A program made the translations under genes and the position numbers. This document shows, piece by piece, positions 5,119 to 8,904 of a stretch of 8,904 nt of DNA. How positions within the stretch are numbered: the stretch's first letter is position 1; each line of letters starts with the position of its first letter. Under the pieces are notes generated by a model. The model did no database searches. It saw only the letters and a list, made by a program, of their open reading frames with translations, and was not told the DNA's origin. The stretch is from JAGOSA01 sp039795715. Lineage in GTDB: Bacteria; Patescibacteriota; Minisyncoccia; Phycocordibacterales; UBA9973. The DNA lies in assembly GCA_039795715.1 (NCBI GenBank), contig JBDKLD010000028.1, forward strand, positions 1 to 8,904, read 5' to 3'.

Positions 5119-6129
5119 ATGCAAACAGGCACAAATTCAGTATTCTTCATTGAGGTTGATAAAATTTTACCAAATCCGTACCAACCACGACGTGAATTTG
5201 ACCAAGCACCTCTGATGGATTTGGCTGATTCAATTCGTCAATACGGCCTGCTACAGCCGCTCACCGTTTCGCGCAACGAAAGAGAAACAGATAGCGGACT
5301 TGTGACGACATACGAGCTCATTGCGGGCGAGCGCCGTTTGCGTGCCTCTAAACTTGCCGGTATCCGTGAGGTGCCATGCATCATCCGTATCGGTGACACG
5401 CCGATGACTAAGCTCGAGCTCGCAATTATCGAAAACGTCCAACGCGAAGATCTCAACGCTGTCGAGCGTGCCCGTGCCTTTCATCGTCTCGCTGACGAAT
5501 TCAAATTTAACTTTGTACAAATCGGAAAAAAAGTTGGCAAGAGTCGAGAGTATGTGTCCAACACAGTTCGTATCCTCATGTTGCCACAAGATATTCTCAA
5601 CGCTCTTTCTGAAGGTAAAATTTCCGAAGGCCACACACGACCACTTATGATGCTCAACGACCGTCCAGAAGAGCAACTCGTTTTGTTCAAGGAAATTATG
5701 GTCAGACGTATTTCTGTACGTGAAGCCGAAAGAATCGCACGTAAGATTGCTTTCGATAAAGCTCGCAAAAAGGAGCTTTTGCCTGACCCAGAGATTATTG
5801 AAATAGAGGAGCGTTTTCAGGACGCACTTGGTACTCGTGTACATATAGAAACAAAAGATGTTGGTGGAAAAATCATGATCGATTTCTTCTCGCCAGAAGA
5901 CCTGCACAATATATTAAGCATGTTCAAGCCAACTGACGGTCCAAGAAACAGAACAGAAATGCTTGAGCGCTTCGTGGCCACAAACCCTGAAGCTATTTTG
6001 ATAAGTGGAGAAACTGCGGCTGCTGATGTGCCGTTTGAACCTATGGATGACCGCTCCGAAGAAGAAATAAAAAATGCCGAAGAAGAAAAAGAAACTGAAC
6101 TTTACAGTTTAAAAGATTTTTCTATCTAA
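5119..6129 (+). CDS. parB: Chromosome-partitioning protein ParB
   Basis: 336 residues from the ATG at 5119; a GTG at 5083 would add 12 residues (348 in all). I prefer the ATG because the added codons look non-coding and a -10 box lies in them, but the choice is open. ParB binds parS sites near the origin, clamps DNA using CTP and works with ParA. Numbering on the 348-residue form: N-terminal ParB/CTPase domain with G-L-L-Q-P (55-59), G-E-R-R-L-R-A (82-88) and E-N-V-Q-R-E-D (117-123); helix-turn-helix about 144-165; C-terminal dimerisation region about 235-281, with the L-G-T-R-V-H-I and G-G-K-I-M-I-D pattern of chromosomal ParB. An acidic tail (about 290-348, with E/D-rich 322-339) follows. 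No parA neighbour is in the window, and no parS was seen. Converges with rel, stop codons 14 nt apart. Confidence 0.94.
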   Translation: MQTGTNSVFFIEVDKILPNPYQPRREFDQAPLMDLADSIRQYGLLQPLTVSRNERETDSGLVTTYELIAGERRLRASKLAGIREVPCIIRIGDTPMTKLELAIIENVQREDLNAVERARAFHRLADEFKFNFVQIGKKVGKSREYVSNTVRILMLPQDILNALSEGKISEGHTRPLMMLNDRPEEQLVLFKEIMVRRISVREAERIARKIAFDKARKKELLPDPEIIEIEERFQDALGTRVHIETKDVGGKIMIDFFSPEDLHNILSMFKPTDGPRNRTEMLERFVATNPEAILISGETAAADVPFEPMDDRSEEEIKNAEEEKETELYSLKDFSI

Positions 6130-6137
6130 AAATACTC

Positions 6138-6158
6138 CGGTAGCTACTTTGCCGTTTT
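6138..6158 (+). terminator. Weak hairpin plus TTTT after parB
   Basis: CGGTA (6138-6142) pairs with TGCCG (6150-6154), including one G-T pair, around a 7-nt loop, followed by TTTT. It begins 9 nt after the parB stop and overlaps the end of the convergent rel gene. A 5-bp stem is short for an intrinsic terminator, so this is tentative. Confidence 0.28.
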
Positions 6159-7637
6159 AAACCTATTCCAAATGTATTTATTCAAAAGGGAGTGGTCATC
6201 GACATACGTCTTGATGTGTTTGCGGGCGAGTGTGGTCTTGGAGTAATCAAGCCACTTGGATGTTGGGTGCGCATCATTTTTAACAATGATCTCAACAATA
6301 TCATTTATTTTGAGCTTGGTAGAAAGTGGAACCATTTTGCCATTTACTTTTGCACCCGAAACATGGTTGCCAATATCAGAGTGAACGGCGTAAGCAAAAT
6401 CAATTGGGCTCGCATCTTCTGGTAAATCCAAAACATCACCTTCAGGTGTGAATACGAAAATGCGATCTTTGAAGAAATCCATTTTGAGATTTTGTAAAAA
6501 GGCGCCGGATTCGTGAACAGCGCGCGCGAGTTCACGGAACTCATCAACCCACGCAAATTTGCCTGATGTTCTGGAAGTTCTGCCATCTTCGCTTGCTTCT
6601 TTGTAGGCAAAGTGTGATGCGATACCGTACTCGGCGATGCCGTGCATTTCAGGCGTACGAATCTGGATTTCGACAATGCCACCGTCACCGGTGAAAATCG
6701 TAGTGTGGAGTGATTGGTAGCCATTGAGCTTTGGTAAAGCTATGTAGTCTTTGATGCGATCTGGCAGTGGCTTCCAAAACATGTGGACGAGGCCGAGTGT
6801 GCGGTAGCATTCTTCTACCGTCGGCACAATGACACGCAGTGCCATGATGTCATAAATTTTCTCTGGATCATGTTTGTAACGCTGTAGTTTTTTCCAAAGA
6901 GAAAACTTGTGTTTGATGCGGTGGCTCATTTTAATAACCTTTACACCTTGTCTCGAAAGTTCTCGCTCAAGTGATGATTGCACCGAAGCGATGTGTTGCT
7001 CAGAAACTTCTTTTTTACCTTCCATAAATTTTTCAATTTCCTCATACTCTTTTGGATAGGCAAAAGGGAAAGCGGCGTCTTCTAGTTCGCCTTTGAGTTT
7101 GCCGATACCGAGGCGGTGGGCGAGTGGGGCGTAGATTTCTATGGACTCGAGCGCAATGCGCTTTTGCTTTTCTTTAGGCACATACTGTAGCGTTTGCAAA
7201 TTATGAAGCCTGTCTGCGAGTTTGATCATGAGTACACGAAAGTCAGCTGCCATGGCAACAAAAAATTTACGCAAAGATTCGGCGTGGCGCTCGCGTCCGC
7301 GATACTTCACTTTGCCGAGTTTCGTCACACCCTCAACAAGAAAAAAAATATCTTCACCAAATTCTTTCTTTATCTCGTCTTCAGTTGCTTTGCCATCTTC
7401 TATGGTGTCATGCAGAAGTCCTGCTGCGATAGTTGTTGAGTCCATACCGTACCGCGCGAGGTTTTTAGCGGTGGCGACAACGTGGATGAAGTAGGGATCG
7501 CCTGAGGCACGGAGCTGTCCTTCGTGTGCTTGGCGAGAGAAAATATATGCTTTTTCGATAAGCGCAATATCAGCCTCCGTCGGCTTGTATCCTTCAATAA
7601 GATCAGCTATTTCCTCTGGGTTGCTCGTTGCTTCCAT
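6144..7637 (-). CDS. Bifunctional (p)ppGpp synthetase/hydrolase, Rel/SpoT type, C-terminally short
   Basis: 497 residues from the ATG at 7637; an in-frame TTG at 7655 would add six. Makes and degrades the stringent-response alarmone (p)ppGpp. Hydrolase (HD) domain about 20-190: H52 in Y-F-I-H, H-D-T-I-E-D at 76-81, and the L-A-D-R-L-H-N-L motif at 140-147. Synthetase about 235-345: R-I-K-H-K-F-S (240-246), R-I-K-D (294-297, the R-x-K-D form seen in bifunctional Rel, not the acidic form of RelA), N-G-Y-Q-S-L-H-T (305-312), E-I-Q-I-R-T (323-328). A TGS domain follows (about 393-452). The protein then stops after a short helical part; full-length Rel is about 700-750 residues and continues into zinc-finger and ACT/RRM domains that sense the ribosome. 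Both active sites look intact. Divergent from the exported-protein gene. Confidence 0.93.
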   Translation of the reverse strand: MEATSNPEEIADLIEGYKPTEADIALIEKAYIFSRQAHEGQLRASGDPYFIHVVATAKNLARYGMDSTTIAAGLLHDTIEDGKATEDEIKKEFGEDIFFLVEGVTKLGKVKYRGRERHAESLRKFFVAMAADFRVLMIKLADRLHNLQTLQYVPKEKQKRIALESIEIYAPLAHRLGIGKLKGELEDAAFPFAYPKEYEEIEKFMEGKKEVSEQHIASVQSSLERELSRQGVKVIKMSHRIKHKFSLWKKLQRYKHDPEKIYDIMALRVIVPTVEECYRTLGLVHMFWKPLPDRIKDYIALPKLNGYQSLHTTIFTGDGGIVEIQIRTPEMHGIAEYGIASHFAYKEASEDGRTSRTSGKFAWVDEFRELARAVHESGAFLQNLKMDFFKDRIFVFTPEGDVLDLPEDASPIDFAYAVHSDIGNHVSGAKVNGKMVPLSTKLKINDIVEIIVKNDAHPTSKWLDYSKTTLARKHIKTYVDDHSLLNKYIWNRFKTAK

Positions 7638-7674
7638 TTTGCAATTATCGCACAAGCTCTTTATTTACGTTGTA

Positions 7675-7702
7675 TTGACAAAAAATGTATTATATGTAAA
7701 AT
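7675..7702 (+). promoter_or_regulatory. Strong promoter, TTGACA-N16-TAAAAT
   Basis: A perfect TTGACA (7675-7680) is followed after 16 nt by TAAAAT (7697-7702, five of six). Transcription would start near 7709, about 20 nt before the ATG of the exported protein at 7729. No Shine-Dalgarno sequence lies in that leader. This is the best-matching promoter in the window. Confidence 0.7.
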
Positions 7703-7717
7703 AGAGATAGATATAAA
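7689..7717 (-). promoter_or_regulatory. rel promoter, TTTATA-N17-TATAAT
   Basis: On the - strand TTTATA (7717-7712, four of six) is followed after 17 nt by a perfect TATAAT (7694-7689). Transcription would start near 7682, leaving about 45 nt to the rel ATG. The -10 lies inside the spacer of the opposite-strand promoter, so the two promoters overlap. Confidence 0.55.
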
Positions 7718-7728
7718 ACTCATAAAAA

Positions 7729-8364
7729 ATGAAAAAGCATGATTGGTTTATTCCGACACTTATTGCAACTTTCATCTTGCAATTCGTCGGCTTTGCCAGT
7801 GGGCAAAGTAGAAGCAGTGGAAAGGACTTCAAAAATATAGCTTTCCAGTACGATGTGTTTGCGACAGGTGGATTTTTTAATCCAAGCACTGAAACACAAA
7901 CGATAAATTGGAATCCGGGATTCAAGAGGTACCTAGGTTCAAGAATGGATGAAGGTGGGTTTATGTATTTGGGTCTCGACTATAATTCGAAGCTTTGGTT
8001 CAAATACTTAGATACACTCGGCGCACAAAGAAGTATAACTACTTCCAGCGCGGGAATAAGCACAGGTCTCGCAATCCAAAGTAATCTTTCAAAAATGTTT
8101 GCTGGGTCATGTATTAAAGTAGTATTTGCCACGCCGATTGAAAATACTCGACAATGCAAATTTATTTTTGGAACAATGTTACAGCTCAACATTAACTTTC
8201 CGGCATTCAATAATTATTTTGAGGAAGCTAATTTACTGAGTATACTGTTAGAAATCGGCGCCGTTGCACTCAATCACAATGTGCCTGGCGTAAATCCCAC
8301 GATTTGGACGGAGAGAGTCGGTGTTGGCATTGCGTACAAAGTTCCTAATAAAAAAAGAAGGTAG
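7729..8364 (+). CDS. Exported protein of unknown function, beta-rich
   Basis: 211 residues; I do not recognise the family. An N-terminal Lys-Lys stretch and hydrophobic segment (about 8-24) ending in A-S-G-Q form a likely signal peptide. The mature part has alternating hydrophobic/polar stretches rich in Gly, Asn, Thr and aromatic residues, for example G-G-F-M-Y-L-G-L-D-Y at 76-85 and G-V-G-I-A-Y-K-V at 198-205, suggesting beta strands as in a small barrel or sandwich. Two cysteines (C128, C143) could form a disulphide outside the cell. The C-terminus ends in a basic P-N-K-K-R-R tail. It has its own strong promoter, tandem in-frame stops (TAG TAA) and a hairpin terminator, so it is a single-gene transcript. 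Codon composition resembles the neighbours; no sign of transfer. An outer-membrane porin is possible only if this organism has an outer membrane; a cell-surface protein is equally possible. Confidence 0.72.
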   Translation: MKKHDWFIPTLIATFILQFVGFASGQSRSSGKDFKNIAFQYDVFATGGFFNPSTETQTINWNPGFKRYLGSRMDEGGFMYLGLDYNSKLWFKYLDTLGAQRSITTSSAGISTGLAIQSNLSKMFAGSCIKVVFATPIENTRQCKFIFGTMLQLNINFPAFNNYFEEANLLSILLEIGAVALNHNVPGVNPTIWTERVGVGIAYKVPNKKRR

Positions 8365-8391
8365 TAAAATAGTTTTTTGGTTTATGAAGTG

Positions 8392-8426
8392 AAAACGGGA
8401 GAAATATTTTCTTCCGTTTTATTTTT
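8392..8426 (+). terminator. Intrinsic terminator between convergent genes
   Basis: Bases 8392-8404 pair with 8408-8420 over 13 bp (one G-T) around a TAT loop, followed by ATTTTT. It lies 28 nt after the stop of the exported-protein gene and overlaps the tsaD stop codon (8421-8419). On the opposite strand the stem has an A-C mismatch and only a short T-run, so it favours + strand transcripts. Confidence 0.7.
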
Positions 8427-8904
8427 GCTCAATTTTCAGATTTCCAGTCGCTTTTAGTTTTTTATAATCAGTGCCACGCTTATTATTTTTCAAATAGGTA
8501 AAATAACCAGCCATAGCAATCATGAGAGAATTGTCAGTCGAAAGTTCACGTTCTGGGAAAAGTACTTTGCAGGATGGAAGTTTTTTTCCAGCTTCAGAAG
8601 TAAGTAATTCACGAAGCCTTCTATTTGCCGCAACTCCACCTCCAACAATAATGCTTTTGACTTTGTATTCAGTTGCTGCGCGAAGTGTTTTTTTGATCAC
8701 GACATCAAGCGCGGCGTCTTCAAATGCTCGGGCAATGACTCTCTTGGTTTTGACATCAATTTCTTCTTTCCCGTTTTCTTTTTTGATATCACGTATTAGG
8801 TAAAGCACAGCAGTCTTAAGTCCTGAATAAGAAAAGTTAAAATCACCTGATGTGAGCATGGGACGAGGAAGTTCTATTTTTCTCTCGATAGATTCATTGT
8901 TGTC
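8419..8904 (-). CDS. tsaD: tRNA N6-threonylcarbamoyladenosine transferase TsaD, C-terminal part
   Basis: Partial: the 5' part lies beyond the right edge, and 162 in-frame codons (8904 down to the TAA at 8419) are visible. The Met at 8859 is internal, because L-P-R-P-M is read through and belongs to the family. TsaD (Kae1/Gcp) transfers threonylcarbamoyl to N6 of A37 of tRNAs reading ANN codons, with TsaB/TsaE partners. Visible landmarks: F-S-Y-S-G-L-K-T-A-V early in the fragment, G-G-G-V-A-A-N-R-R-L-R in the middle, and S-T-D-N-S-L-M-I-A-M-A-G-Y-F near the end, whose Asp is a metal ligand in the family. The N-terminal H-x-x-x-H metal motif is off the window. The stop codon overlaps the terminator hairpin of the convergent gene. 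Confidence 0.93.
   Translation of the reverse strand, partial: DNNESIERKIELPRPMLTSGDFNFSYSGLKTAVLYLIRDIKKENGKEEIDVKTKRVIARAFEDAALDVVIKKTLRAATEYKVKSIIVGGGVAANRRLRELLTSEAGKKLPSCKVLFPERELSTDNSLMIAMAGYFTYLKNNKRGTDYKKLKATGNLKIEQK

Noticed and set aside
5241..5279. parS-like palindrome inside parB (GTTTCGCGCAAC)
   Set aside because: It matches the left half of TGTTTCACGTGAAACA only; the right half is not a complement, so it is not a parS site.
5251..5907. Long open frame on the - strand opposite parB
   Set aside because: It lies entirely within strongly conserved ParB coding sequence and shows no family motifs; a shadow of parB codon use.
7638..7655. TTG start of rel at 7655
   Set aside because: An ATG lies six codons downstream with ample leader from the predicted promoter; the extra residues add no conserved sequence.
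1..8904. CRISPR array, insertion sequence or prophage genes
   Set aside because: No regularly spaced repeats, transposase, integrase or terminal inverted repeats were seen; gene content is housekeeping plus the redox module.

Overview
The window looks like chromosomal DNA of a small-genome, moderately AT-rich bacterium, most likely a Candidate Phyla Radiation (Patescibacteria, Parcubacteria-like) member. This is an inference from short intergenic gaps, tRNA genes without encoded CCA, a shortened Rel protein, no clear Shine-Dalgarno sequence ahead of any start, and the style of the ParB and MiaA sequences. TGA is a normal stop (apbE ends in TGA), so the code is not a UGA-recoded one.

Layout. 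Positions 1-341 hold no convincing protein gene but contain promoter-like boxes, hairpins and a tRNA-like element (215-299) behind a perfect TATAAT. From 342 to 3205 on the + strand is a tight three-gene unit: a membrane-anchored or secreted FMN-binding protein carrying the S-G-A-S-x-T flavinylation motif, an ApbE flavin transferase, and a fusion of an RnfD/NqrB-like membrane domain to a ferredoxin-NAD(P)+ reductase-type FAD/NAD(P) module. The unit reads as a minimal transmembrane electron-transfer system: NAD(P)H to FAD, across the membrane, to a covalently bound FMN outside. tRNA-Trp(CCA) follows with its own promoter.

On the - strand, 4971 down to 3322, is a compact mixed unit: tRNA-Leu(CAA), an HD-domain phosphohydrolase, tRNA-Leu(CAG), miaA. 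Each protein start lies only 2-4 nt after a tRNA 3' end, so tRNA processing would leave nearly leaderless mRNAs. MiaA prenylates A37 of tRNAs reading UNN codons; tRNA-Trp and tRNA-Leu(CAA) in this window carry A36-A37.

The rest holds chromosomal parB (+), a bifunctional-type rel/spoT lacking its far C-terminal regulatory domains (-), overlapping divergent promoters, an unrecognised exported protein (+), a strong hairpin terminator, and the C-terminal part of tsaD (-), the t6A tRNA-modification enzyme, running off the right edge.

The most interesting pieces are the minimal flavinylated redox module, the non-canonical tRNA-like element, the tRNA-punctuated leaderless operon and the unassigned secreted protein.
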